From assembly GCA_012838875.1 (NCBI GenBank), contig DUOL01000021.1:1-7479 (forward strand): DNA of 7,479 nucleotides. Reading direction: 5' to 3'. Below are positions 1 to 6,431 of the stretch, in pieces. Each line of letters opens with the position of its first letter. Positions within the stretch are counted from its first letter, which is position 1. A program made the position numbers and the translations under genes. Below the pieces are notes generated by a model. It did not search any database and was not told where the DNA came from. It saw only the letters and a list, made by a program, of their open reading frames with translations. Source of the stretch: Bacteroidales bacterium (GTDB taxonomy: Bacteria > Bacteroidota > Bacteroidia > Bacteroidales > WCHB1-69).

Positions 1-214
1 CGGTTCCACCAAAAAGTGCGGCAAAGAAACCTACCATAATTGCTCCTACTAAACCGGCTAAGGCTCCGACTGCTCCAATGTTAGCGACATCTTGAGAGTC
101 GATAGAACCAAAGGCTTGTAATCCAAAAGCTAAAGCTAAAGGTAAGGCAACAATTCCTGCCGTTATTCCGCCAAAGATGTCACCTTTTAAATTGTGAGTC
201 GATAAAAATTTCAT
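1..214 (-). CDS. SulP-family inorganic anion transporter, N-terminal part (cut by window edge)
   Basis: Only the first 71 codons lie in the window, and the gene continues beyond the left edge. The ATG is the complement of 212-214. The peptide starts MKFLSTHNLKGDIFGGITAG and continues with 'IVALPLALAFG' (residues 21-31), the typical opening of the SulP (SLC26-like) transporter family: a short cytoplasmic lead with L-K/R-G-D, then the first membrane helix rich in Gly, Ala and Pro. A second Gly/Ala-rich hydrophobic stretch follows at about residues 47-69. SulP proteins move sulfate, bicarbonate or other anions across the inner membrane, often with a C-terminal STAS domain. That region is outside the window, so neither the substrate nor a carbonic anhydrase or STAS fusion can be judged. 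It is divergent from the transketolase gene, with a 124-base region between them. Confidence 0.85.
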   Translation of the reverse strand, partial: MKFLSTHNLKGDIFGGITAGIVALPLALAFGLQAFGSIDSQDVANIGAVGALAGLVGAIMVGFFAALFGGT

Positions 215-244
215 TATTTAAAGTAGATTCTGATTAATAATTTG

Positions 245-252
245 CAAAACTA
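245..252 (-). promoter_or_regulatory. Candidate Bacteroidota -7 box for the SulP gene
   Basis: The minus strand reads TAGTTTTG followed by CA, matching the TAnnTTTG -7 element of the Bacteroidota primary sigma factor. It would give a leader of about 24 bases before the SulP ATG. No TTTG-like -33 element is visible at the usual distance, so the call rests on the -7 match alone. Confidence 0.45.
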
Positions 253-311
253 CAATTTTTTTTTGAATTTTCTTGTTTGTATTTTGTTAGAGAGGTATCT
301 CAAATTATTAT

Positions 312-319
312 TATTTTTG
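312..319 (+). promoter_or_regulatory. Candidate Bacteroidota -7 box for the transketolase-led gene run
   Basis: The plus strand reads TATTTTTG followed by CA, a match to TAnnTTTG. It lies 19 bases before the transketolase ATG, so the leader would be short (about 14 bases). The nearest upstream TTTG (283-286) is 25 bases away, longer than the usual spacing of about 19-21. This would be the main promoter for the six plus-strand genes up to 4958. Confidence 0.45.
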
Positions 320-338
320 CAAAAAATATAGTAACATT

Positions 339-1292
339 ATGGAACCAATATTGTATAAAGAATTAAAAGATACACGTTCAGGCTTTGGTGTGGGACTTTT
401 AGAAGCAGGAAAAAGAGATTCTGCTGTTTTTGCTTTATGTGCAGATGTTACCGGCAGTCTAAAAATGGGAGATTTTATTAAAGAATTTCCCGAAAGATTC
501 GTTCAAGTTGGTATTGCTGAAGCGAATATGGTAGGAATATCGGCAGGCTTAGCCCTAAGCGGTAAAATTCCTTTCGCCGGTGCGTATGCTGCGTTTATCT
601 CAGGTAGAGTCTATGACCAAATACGAATGACCGTTGCCTATTCAAATCTAAATGTCAAATTAGCGGCGTCACATTCCGGAATTACGGTAGGTGAAGATGG
701 CGCAACCCATCAAATGAACGAAGATATTGCACTTATGAAAGCTTTGCCCAATATGGTCGTCCTTAATCCGTGTGATTACAATCAGACTAAAATGGCAACC
801 ATAGCAGCAGCGAAATACGTAGGTCCCGTTTATCTGCGCTTCGGACGCCCTGAGGTGCCTAATTTTACTCCGGAAAATGAGCCCTTCATTATCGGTAAAG
901 CAATATTGTTAAATAAAGGTACTGATGTCTCCATTTTTGCAACAGGACATTTAGTCTATCATGCGCTTGAAGCCGCAGAACAACTACGACAACAAGGAAT
1001 CTCGGCAGAAGTTATCAATATCCATACCATAAAACCGCTTGATGAGGCTGCTGTACTACAAAGCGTAAGCAAAACGAAATGTGTTGTTACAGCTGAAGAA
1101 CATGCACTTAATGGTGGAATGGGAGACTCAATTTGTCAATTATTAGCCCGTAAACTACCCGCTCCCGTGGAAATGGTAGGTATAGATGATATTTTTGCCG
1201 AAAGTGGAACACCCGAGCAATTGATGATAAAATATAAATTGACGGCACCGGATATCGCTATTGCAGTGAGGAAAGTAATGGCAAGAAAATAG
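339..1292 (+). CDS. Transketolase, C-terminal subunit (split transketolase)
   Basis: The 317-residue protein is the C-terminal half of a split transketolase. It holds the pyrimidine-binding domain (about residues 6-170) and the C-terminal transketolase domain (about 185-305). 'QVGIAEANM' (56-64) contains the Glu (E61) that in this family activates the thiamine diphosphate aminopyrimidine ring. 'HSGITVGEDGATHQ' (112-125), 'NPCDYNQT' (143-150) and 'YLRFGRPEVP' (165-174) are other conserved blocks. Full-length transketolase is about 620-670 residues; the missing part is the N-terminal subunit that binds the diphosphate and Mg. The complex would transfer two-carbon ketol units in the non-oxidative pentose phosphate pathway in the cytoplasm. 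No N-terminal subunit gene is next to it: a SulP gene lies upstream and a sigma factor 18 bases downstream. A dedicated DXP synthase or a pyruvate dehydrogenase E1-beta subunit is less likely, because the sequence reads through as transketolase-type. Confidence 0.9.
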   Translation: MEPILYKELKDTRSGFGVGLLEAGKRDSAVFALCADVTGSLKMGDFIKEFPERFVQVGIAEANMVGISAGLALSGKIPFAGAYAAFISGRVYDQIRMTVAYSNLNVKLAASHSGITVGEDGATHQMNEDIALMKALPNMVVLNPCDYNQTKMATIAAAKYVGPVYLRFGRPEVPNFTPENEPFIIGKAILLNKGTDVSIFATGHLVYHALEAAEQLRQQGISAEVINIHTIKPLDEAAVLQSVSKTKCVVTAEEHALNGGMGDSICQLLARKLPAPVEMVGIDDIFAESGTPEQLMIKYKLTAPDIAIAVRKVMARK

Positions 1293-1310
1293 TCATTTTA
1301 ATGATAAATT

Positions 1311-1871
1311 ATGAAGGAAGAATCCGAGGATCAAAAGATACTCTCCCTCTTTGCTGACGAAAAAACAAAAGAAAAAGCATTCCGACTGCTTATTGATAAA
1401 TATCAAAAAGATATCTATTATGCTATTAGACGGATTGTCTATCTACATGATGACGCTAACGACGTTACGCAAAATGTTTTTATCAAAATTTGGAGATATC
1501 TCGACAAATTCCGAGGAGATTCTTCATTGAAAACTTGGATTACAAAAATTTGTGTTAATGAGTCATTAACATTTATTGAGAAAAAAAAGAAATTATTAAA
1601 TCTCTATGATGATTCCTACACCTCTTTTATGCTGAGGTCAGTGGAAGAAGAAAAGTATTTTTCGTCAGATAAAATTCAACAAATACTACATAAAGCTATT
1701 TTGCAATTGCCTCAAAAACAGCAAATTGTATTTACAATGCGCTACTATGACGAAACACCCTACGAAGAAATGTCTAAAATTCTTGATACTTCCGTTGGTG
1801 CCCTCAAAGCATCTTATCATTTTGCCGTTAAAAAAGTTGAAGAATTTATTGAAAAAAATGCTGAATTATAA
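1311..1871 (+). CDS. ECF-type RNA polymerase sigma factor
   Basis: The protein is 186 residues, the normal size for a two-domain extracytoplasmic-function sigma factor. Region 2 covers about residues 22-92: 'DDANDVTQNVFIKIWR' (47-62) is the core-binding 2.2 helix, and 'FRGDSSLKTWITKICVNES' (67-85) is the -10 recognition part, followed by a basic KKKK run. Region 4 covers about 123-180: 'LPQKQQIVFTMRYYDE' (133-148), then the helix-turn-helix 'PYEEMSKILDTSVGALKASY' (150-169) that would read the -35 element. Regions 1.1 and 3 are absent, as expected. It starts 18 bases after the transketolase stop, so it probably shares that transcript. It is followed by a one-helix membrane protein and an exported sensor-like protein, which suggests it is held inactive at the membrane and released by an envelope signal. 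The regulon cannot be told from this window. Confidence 0.93.
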   Translation: MKEESEDQKILSLFADEKTKEKAFRLLIDKYQKDIYYAIRRIVYLHDDANDVTQNVFIKIWRYLDKFRGDSSLKTWITKICVNESLTFIEKKKKLLNLYDDSYTSFMLRSVEEEKYFSSDKIQQILHKAILQLPQKQQIVFTMRYYDETPYEEMSKILDTSVGALKASYHFAVKKVEEFIEKNAEL

Positions 1872-1930
1872 ATAATAATTTTAAACTTACTATTTTTTAA
1901 AAAGTCAAAGGTTTGTTTGTAAGATAGAAA

Positions 1931-2431
1931 ATGAAATTAAATCAATTGCCCAAAGAAGATTTTTTTAAGGTTCCCGATAATTATTTCGATGAACTCCCTT
2001 CTCAAATTATGAAAGTCGTGGAAAATGAGCATAAAATAGTGAGACGCAGAAGAGTGGTATGGTTGATTTCGTCTTCTGTAGCCGCTGTTATGATTTTACT
2101 TCTAGGAATTAGCTTCTTCTTTTCGCAAAATAATGAAACGACATACCCTCTACTTGCTTTGGATAGTGTAAAAACCGAACAAAAGGAAGGGAAGCTCTCT
2201 TTAGTTACCTTAGATAACGATGATAACGATAATATAGCCGAATCCTCCTCTTCTATTCCGGATAAAACGGAACCTAAACCTCAACCGTCAAATCACAAAA
2301 AAACTAGTAGTAAGCCAAGCAATACGGATATTCCGGTTGAGCCGGAACTCGATTTTTGCAGTTTGGATAATCAAATAATCGATTATTATAACGAGGAATT
2401 AACAAGAAATGAATATTATGAATTAAAATAG
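1931..2431 (+). CDS. Single-pass membrane protein, putative anti-sigma factor
   Basis: The protein is 166 residues. A cytoplasmic N-terminal tail (1-42) carries 'FFKVPDNYFDELPSQIM' (11-27), a motif I recall from Bacteroidota membrane proteins encoded beside ECF sigma factors. A basic cluster RRRR (38-41) precedes one transmembrane helix (about 43-65), which by the positive-inside rule puts the N-terminus in the cytoplasm. The periplasmic part is low-complexity: acidic Asp/Asn repeats (95-101), Ser/Pro/Lys-rich (105-135), then 'ELDFCSLDNQIIDYYNEEL' (139-157). The tail has no HxxxCxxC zinc anti-sigma motif, so it is not a ZAS-type anti-sigma factor. The short tail plus one helix recalls CnrY-like anti-sigma factors. 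The role is inferred from position between the sigma factor (59 bases upstream) and the sensor (9 bases downstream). I cannot name a domain family with certainty. Confidence 0.65.
   Translation: MKLNQLPKEDFFKVPDNYFDELPSQIMKVVENEHKIVRRRRVVWLISSSVAAVMILLLGISFFFSQNNETTYPLLALDSVKTEQKEGKLSLVTLDNDDNDNIAESSSSIPDKTEPKPQPSNHKKTSSKPSNTDIPVEPELDFCSLDNQIIDYYNEELTRNEYYELK
2213..2230 (+). repeat. Tandem 9-base repeat, two copies
   Basis: GATAACGAT occurs twice in direct tandem (2213-2221 and 2222-2230), followed by a partial GATAAT-like copy. It is in frame and encodes DNDDNDN in the periplasmic linker of the putative anti-sigma factor. A gain or loss of one unit would keep the frame and change linker length by three residues. 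Confidence 0.7.
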
Positions 2432-2440
2432 AATAGAATT

Positions 2441-3001
2441 ATGAAAAAGAGACTTTTTTTAATCCTAACGCTGATACTTGCAATAATACAAATGCAAGCT
2501 CAAGAGCAGTCTAAAACGCAGGTCGGCGAATATGAAAATAGAACGGAAAGGCATAATAGAGAAAATTGCAAAGATGTATCTTTACTCAAAAAACAATATA
2601 TAAAAGATAGCCTACAATTGGCTCCTGAAGAAGAAAATGATTTTTGGGCTATTTATGACCAAACGGAGCAGGAAGAACAAGAGGTTCATGAGGCTTTTTT
2701 AAAATTTAAAAATGAACAACTTGTCGTGTTAGAAAATGGTAGAGTTGATCATAATGCGTTGACGGAAGCACAGAAGTTACTTCTTCTCGAAAAGAGAATT
2801 GAAAGGAAAACAAAATTAGCACTTATAGAACAAGATTTCTTTAATAAGATACAAAAGGTAATCCAACCCAAAACAGTTTTGCAATACTATAAACTCGAAA
2901 AAGAATTTCGTAAGAAAGTTATCAGCGAGTCCAAAAAGAGAGAACATTCTCTGATGAAAGATGCCGAAGCCGAACCAATTCCAAAGAAAATTAGAAGATA
3001 A
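2441..3001 (+). CDS. Exported Spy/CpxP-like helical protein, putative sensor for the ECF sigma factor
   Basis: The protein is 186 residues. Residues 1-20 (MKKRLFLILT... ending MQA before QEQ) form a type I signal peptide, so it should be periplasmic. The mature part is highly charged and helical. 'YIKDSLQLAPEEENDFWAIY' (53-72) matches the pattern 'hxxxLxLTPEEAxxFWPxY' that I recall from Bacteroidota proteins annotated as sensors of ECF-type sigma factors and from the wider LTxxQ/Spy/CpxP/CnrX-like group. A second conserved-looking part follows: 'IEQDFFNKIQKVIQPKTVLQ' (129-148), then 'YKLEKEFRKKV' (150-160). The tail is basic and Pro-containing. There is one cysteine (C43) in the mature protein. 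It sits 9 bases after the putative anti-sigma gene and is probably co-translated with it. It may bind the periplasmic part of that protein and relay an envelope signal (metal, misfolding or other). The signal is unknown, and no clear metal-binding His/Cys cluster is visible. Confidence 0.7.
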   Translation: MKKRLFLILTLILAIIQMQAQEQSKTQVGEYENRTERHNRENCKDVSLLKKQYIKDSLQLAPEEENDFWAIYDQTEQEEQEVHEAFLKFKNEQLVVLENGRVDHNALTEAQKLLLLEKRIERKTKLALIEQDFFNKIQKVIQPKTVLQYYKLEKEFRKKVISESKKREHSLMKDAEAEPIPKKIRR

Positions 3002-3033
3002 CAAAGTTAAAGTAGCGAGGTAAGTTTTTTGTT

Positions 3034-4506
3034 TTGGCAACAATTAAAAAATTAGCGGGACAAACAGTGATTTATGGCATGCCTACTATTTTAGGGCGCC
3101 TGTTGAACTATTTGCTCGTTCCGTTACAAACTTATGTCTTTGCGACAGATCAGTATGGAATAATTGGAGAACTCTATGCATGGATGAGTTTGCTATTGGT
3201 TATTTTGACATACGGGTTTGAGACAGCTTTTTTTCGTTTTTCTCAAGAAGAGGGTTTAAAAGACAGAACGTATAGCACTTCACTTATTTCTCTATTAACC
3301 ACTTCTACTCTTTTTATGGGAGTAGCCTTGCTCTTTAGCAATCAGATTGCTTCTGTAATGAATTATGCGGAACACCCCGAATATATCCGATGGGTTATCA
3401 TTATCGTTAGCATTGATGCTTTTATCTCTATCTCTTTTGCAAAATTACGACTACAAATGCGGGCTGTAAAATTTGCGGTCGTAAAATTTGCAAATATCGG
3501 AACAAATATCTTGCTAAATCTCTTATTTTTAGCACTCTTACCTTATTTATATGCAAAAGAGATTGCGCCGGAAATAGTGAACGTAATTTACGACCCTTCA
3601 ATGGGAGTTGGTTATGTCTTTATTGCTAACGTCGTTGCAAGTTTGGTAACGCTGTTGTTGTTAATTCCTGAAATTTTCAAAGTGAAATGGTGTTTTGATT
3701 TTGAACTTTGGAAAAAAATGATGCGCTATGCGTTACCACTTCTAGTTCTCGGATTAGCAGGTATCGTGAACGAAACAATGGATAGAGTTCTTATTAAATA
3801 TTTATCTCCCAAAGATATAGCACAAAGCCAAGTCGGAATTTATAGTGCTTGTTATAAAATATCTATCATGATGACCATTTTTATCCAAGCCTTTAAATAT
3901 GCCGCAGAACCCTTCTTTTTCAGTAAAGCGAAAGATAGAGATGCTAAAGAGACTTACGCAAATGTCATGACCGTATTTGTTTTAATCTGCACGATTATGT
4001 TTGTTGGTATCATGCTCTATATTGATATCATAAAATACTTCGTAGGTCCTGAATATCACGTTGGATTGAAAGTTGTCCCCGTACTGCTTATGGCGAACCT
4101 CTTCCTCGGAATTTTTTATAACCTCTCCATCTGGTACAAACTTACCGACCAGACACGATTTGGTGCCTATATCACCCTAATCGGTGCGGCGATTACCCTT
4201 CTGTTTAATTTTCTCTTGATTCCGATAATGGGCTACTACGGGTCGGCATGGACCACTTTTTTGTGCTACTTTACCATGGTACTACTCTCTTATTTCATAG
4301 GACAGAAGTATTATCCGATTAATTATCAAGTTAAAAAAATCGTTTACTATATCCTCTTTGCCGTGATAATTTATCTAATTTCAGATATTTTACCGATTCA
4401 AAGTACTAAAATAAGTTTACTGGCTAATACAGGCTTATTACTCGTCTATTTATTTGTATTATATTTAACTGAAAATAAGACGATGAAAAAAATAATTCTC
4501 TCTTAA
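3034..4506 (+). CDS. Polysaccharide/lipopolysaccharide flippase (MATE/PST superfamily, oligosaccharide flippase)
   Basis: The protein is 490 residues with about 12-14 predicted membrane helices spread through the whole length, the usual size and layout of Wzx-like polysaccharide exporters. 'IKKLAGQTVIYGMPTILGRL' (4-23) followed by 'LNYLLVPLQTYVF' is the typical N-terminal signature of Bacteroidota members. Other family-like blocks are 'YGIIGELYAW' (41-50), 'YALPLLVLGLAGIVNETMDR' (232-251) and 'GYYGSAWTT' (400-408). These proteins flip undecaprenyl-linked or similar glycan units across the inner membrane; the glycan here is unknown. The start is an unusual TTG at 3034-3036. A stop codon lies in frame at 3013-3015 with no ATG between, and the first in-frame ATG (residue 16) would remove the conserved KKLAGQT block. 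A GAGG at 3017-3020 is a little far upstream to be a good ribosome binding site. dut follows after 11 bases. Confidence 0.87.
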   Translation: MATIKKLAGQTVIYGMPTILGRLLNYLLVPLQTYVFATDQYGIIGELYAWMSLLLVILTYGFETAFFRFSQEEGLKDRTYSTSLISLLTTSTLFMGVALLFSNQIASVMNYAEHPEYIRWVIIIVSIDAFISISFAKLRLQMRAVKFAVVKFANIGTNILLNLLFLALLPYLYAKEIAPEIVNVIYDPSMGVGYVFIANVVASLVTLLLLIPEIFKVKWCFDFELWKKMMRYALPLLVLGLAGIVNETMDRVLIKYLSPKDIAQSQVGIYSACYKISIMMTIFIQAFKYAAEPFFFSKAKDRDAKETYANVMTVFVLICTIMFVGIMLYIDIIKYFVGPEYHVGLKVVPVLLMANLFLGIFYNLSIWYKLTDQTRFGAYITLIGAAITLLFNFLLIPIMGYYGSAWTTFLCYFTMVLLSYFIGQKYYPINYQVKKIVYYILFAVIIYLISDILPIQSTKISLLANTGLLLVYLFVLYLTENKTMKKIILS

Positions 4507-4517
4507 ATATAGTTTTA

Positions 4518-4958
4518 ATGTTAGTAAAAATTCACAATTTCTCCGAACACAATTTACCGGAATACTCTTCAGCTTCGGCGGCAGGGCTTGACTTAAGAGC
4601 TAATACAAAAGAACAACTTACGATAAATCCCGGCGAACGAGTTGTCGTGCCTACAGGTTTAATTATTGAAATTCCAAACGGTTACGAAGGGCAAATTCGC
4701 CCCCGAAGCGGTTTGGCAGCCAACTATGGTATTACTGTCCTCAACTCGCCCGGAACAGTCGATGCAGACTATCGCGGCGAAGTAAAGGTGATATTGATTA
4801 ACCTATCCGATAAACCTTTCGTAATAAATAATGGAGATAGGATTGCTCAATTGGTAATCGCTAAGTTTGAAAAGATTGAGTGGGAAGCGGTAGATGCTAC
4901 TAGTTTATCCGTGAGTAAACGGGGCGAACAAGGTTTTGGAAGTACGGGAAAAAAGTAA
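4518..4958 (+). CDS. dut: Deoxyuridine 5'-triphosphate nucleotidohydrolase (dUTPase, trimeric type)
   Basis: The protein is 146 residues, the usual length for the homotrimeric bacterial dUTPase. All five conserved motifs are present in order: motif 1 'AAGLDLRA' (21-28), motif 2 'RPRSGLA' (61-67), motif 3 'GTVDADYRGE' (79-88) with the catalytic-type Asp D82 and the uracil-stacking Tyr Y85, motif 4 'GDRIAQLVI' (106-114) and the P-loop-like motif 5 'RGEQGFGSTG' (135-144). The enzyme hydrolyses dUTP to dUMP and pyrophosphate in the cytoplasm. This keeps uracil out of DNA and supplies dUMP for thymidylate synthesis. It starts 11 bases after the flippase stop and is probably the last gene of the plus-strand run. 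The next gene is convergent and ends only 26 bases away. Confidence 0.97.
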   Translation: MLVKIHNFSEHNLPEYSSASAAGLDLRANTKEQLTINPGERVVVPTGLIIEIPNGYEGQIRPRSGLAANYGITVLNSPGTVDADYRGEVKVILINLSDKPFVINNGDRIAQLVIAKFEKIEWEAVDATSLSVSKRGEQGFGSTGKK

Positions 4959-4984
4959 AATAATAATTCTTTTGACTCGAAATA

Positions 4985-6307
4985 CTACTTATTCCGTGAA
5001 TACGAAGCCTCAACCATTTGCGTAATTAGATTGAAAATACCCGTATAATGCTGCAAGGAACAACGATCGCAACTGTCGGTGAAATCGTGATAGCCGCCAA
5101 TCTTTCCGCCTAACGTATAAATAAACATGGCAGGCATGTGAAAACTGAACGGATAGTGGTCACTGTTCGGTGCGTTCGGACGACTTTTGACCTCCGTAAC
5201 GTAATTATTTTCCTTATTTATTTGTACTAATTTCTGATAAAAGTTTTTGGTATTGTTAGCTTGTGAGTTGACGACCATAATGCCCTCATCACCACCACAT
5301 TGCATGTCAAGATTGAGTAGTAATTTTACCTTTTTGAAGTCGAAAAGCGGGTGCAACGTTGCGTATATTGAGCCCTTTAAACCTACCTCTTCACCGCTTA
5401 AGAGCATGAAAACGATAGAGTAAGGGGATTGATGTTTTTTAAAATAGTTGGCGAGGTCAACTACCATAGCTACCCCGCTGGCGTTGTCATGAGCTCCGTA
5501 AAATATGACGGAATCTCCCATTGTGCCGAGATGATCGTAATGAGCAGTAAAAACGTAAAAACTATCAGGATGTTGAGTGCCGGGAAGATAGCCTACGATA
5601 TTTTGCGTATTATGATATTTGAACTTATTGTCAAAAGAGATAAAGAACTTTTCTTTTTTCTTGCCTTTGAGCAGTTCGGCACGAACATAAATAACGGCAA
5701 AATCACGTTCAAAGTCGGTAGCACCTAATGACCATACGGGCAAATCATTAACCCCGATAAGTAAACAGTTAAGCCCATTAAGAGATGTTTTTCGACTAAT
5801 GGATGCTAAGAATTTATCTACTATTTTTTTTCTCTCTTTTTCTTGCCACTTTTTGCCTGAAATATCAATATAAATAAGTTGATGTTTTACATCATATTGA
5901 TTTTTATTTAGAAATTTCTCTCTCGTAGTTTCGTTATTAAATCCCTGAATATCAATCTGAATAATTTCAAAATTTCCATTTAAAAATGAAGAAAAAGGAG
6001 CAATTCGGTAGTCATTAAAAGGAGATAACTCTCTATCGCCGATTTTAAACTGCACTTTTCCTTCCATTGAAAAGGCATAGAAACCATATTTTTGTAAATA
6101 ATCAGTTGTTAAGGGTTGAATGCCTATTTCTTTAAAGGCATTAACGAGATATGCGGCAGCAATGCTATCACCGCTGTAAGTGTATCCTCGTCCGAACATC
6201 GCCGGAGAACTTAAATCACAAATGATTTTTCTTGCGAAAATAGAGTCCTGAGCGTAAATATGAAAGAAAATAAATGTTTGAAATAAAATGAAAAGAACTT
6301 TTTTCAT
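4985..6307 (-). CDS. Exported M28-family zinc peptidase
   Basis: With the start at 6307 the protein has 440 residues. Residues 1-19 (MKKVLFILF...FFHIYA, cleavage before QDS) are a signal peptide, so it acts in the periplasm or outside the cell. The N-terminal part (about 20-220) is the extension common in Bacteroidota M28 proteins, with 'SPAMFGRGYTYSGD' (34-47). The catalytic domain follows, with the expected co-catalytic zinc ligands and base: H256 in 'TAHYDHLG', D274 in 'GAHDNASGVA', the Glu pair E306/E307 in 'LLSGEEVGLKGS', D334 in 'LLNLDMQ' and H384 in 'NSDHYPF'. All five ligand positions are filled, so it looks active. The family includes aminopeptidases and glutaminyl cyclase-like enzymes; the substrate is unknown. 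The frame stays open to an upstream ATG at 6385, but that would put 26 residues in front of a good signal peptide. An ATG at 6310 (MMKK) is equally possible. Confidence 0.9.
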   Translation of the reverse strand: MKKVLFILFQTFIFFHIYAQDSIFARKIICDLSSPAMFGRGYTYSGDSIAAAYLVNAFKEIGIQPLTTDYLQKYGFYAFSMEGKVQFKIGDRELSPFNDYRIAPFSSFLNGNFEIIQIDIQGFNNETTREKFLNKNQYDVKHQLIYIDISGKKWQEKERKKIVDKFLASISRKTSLNGLNCLLIGVNDLPVWSLGATDFERDFAVIYVRAELLKGKKKEKFFISFDNKFKYHNTQNIVGYLPGTQHPDSFYVFTAHYDHLGTMGDSVIFYGAHDNASGVAMVVDLANYFKKHQSPYSIVFMLLSGEEVGLKGSIYATLHPLFDFKKVKLLLNLDMQCGGDEGIMVVNSQANNTKNFYQKLVQINKENNYVTEVKSRPNAPNSDHYPFSFHMPAMFIYTLGGKIGGYHDFTDSCDRCSLQHYTGIFNLITQMVEASYSRNK

Positions 6308-6398
6308 CATTATTTGTTTAAATAATAATATAAAACAAAAAAGGGCGTTTTTTAATACGCTTGTAAAAGTTGCTTTTTTGTTCATTTAACATAAATCT

Positions 6399-6415
6399 TT
6401 TTACGAAGTGTAAAA
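6399..6415 (+). promoter_or_regulatory. Inverted repeat upstream of gap (6-base arms, 5-base centre)
   Basis: TTTTAC (6399-6404) and GTAAAA (6410-6415) are perfect inverted copies around the centre GAAGT. It lies about 40 bases upstream of the gap -7 box, inside the region between the divergent peptidase and gap genes. It could be an operator half-site pair, but short AT-rich dyads arise easily by chance. Confidence 0.25.
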
Positions 6416-6431
6416 GAAAAAGTTACAAGTA

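Noticed and set aside
1581..1588. Run of eight A in the sigma gene as a programmed slippage or phase-variation site
   Set aside because: It encodes KKK within a normal basic run of region 2 and the frame is intact on both sides. A run of eight is common in AT-rich genomes.
2816..3043. Minus-strand open frame of 75 codons over the end of the sensor gene
   Set aside because: It is antisense to a coding region with a clear signal peptide and conserved blocks. The Phe/Leu-rich product is what the complement of Lys/Glu-rich codons gives.
3466..3491. Direct repeat GTAAAATTTGC, two copies 15 bases apart
   Set aside because: It lies in the flippase coding region and encodes VKFA twice within a stretch (RAVKFAVVKFANIG) that fits the family's normal sequence, so it is not likely to be a separate element.
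4959..4984. Search for a bidirectional terminator between the convergent dut and peptidase genes
   Set aside because: The 26 bases contain no hairpin with a T-run on either strand. Termination must use another mechanism or lie inside a gene.
5429..5728. Plus-strand open frame of 99 codons inside the peptidase gene
   Set aside because: It is antisense to the catalytic domain of a well-supported M28 gene, has no recognisable domain, and is a shadow of that gene's codon pattern.
6345..6360. Hairpin GCGT...ACGC followed by a T-run on the minus strand, as an intrinsic terminator
   Set aside because: The continuous stem is only four base pairs with an eight-base loop, too weak to call a terminator, and it lies upstream of the gene rather than after one.
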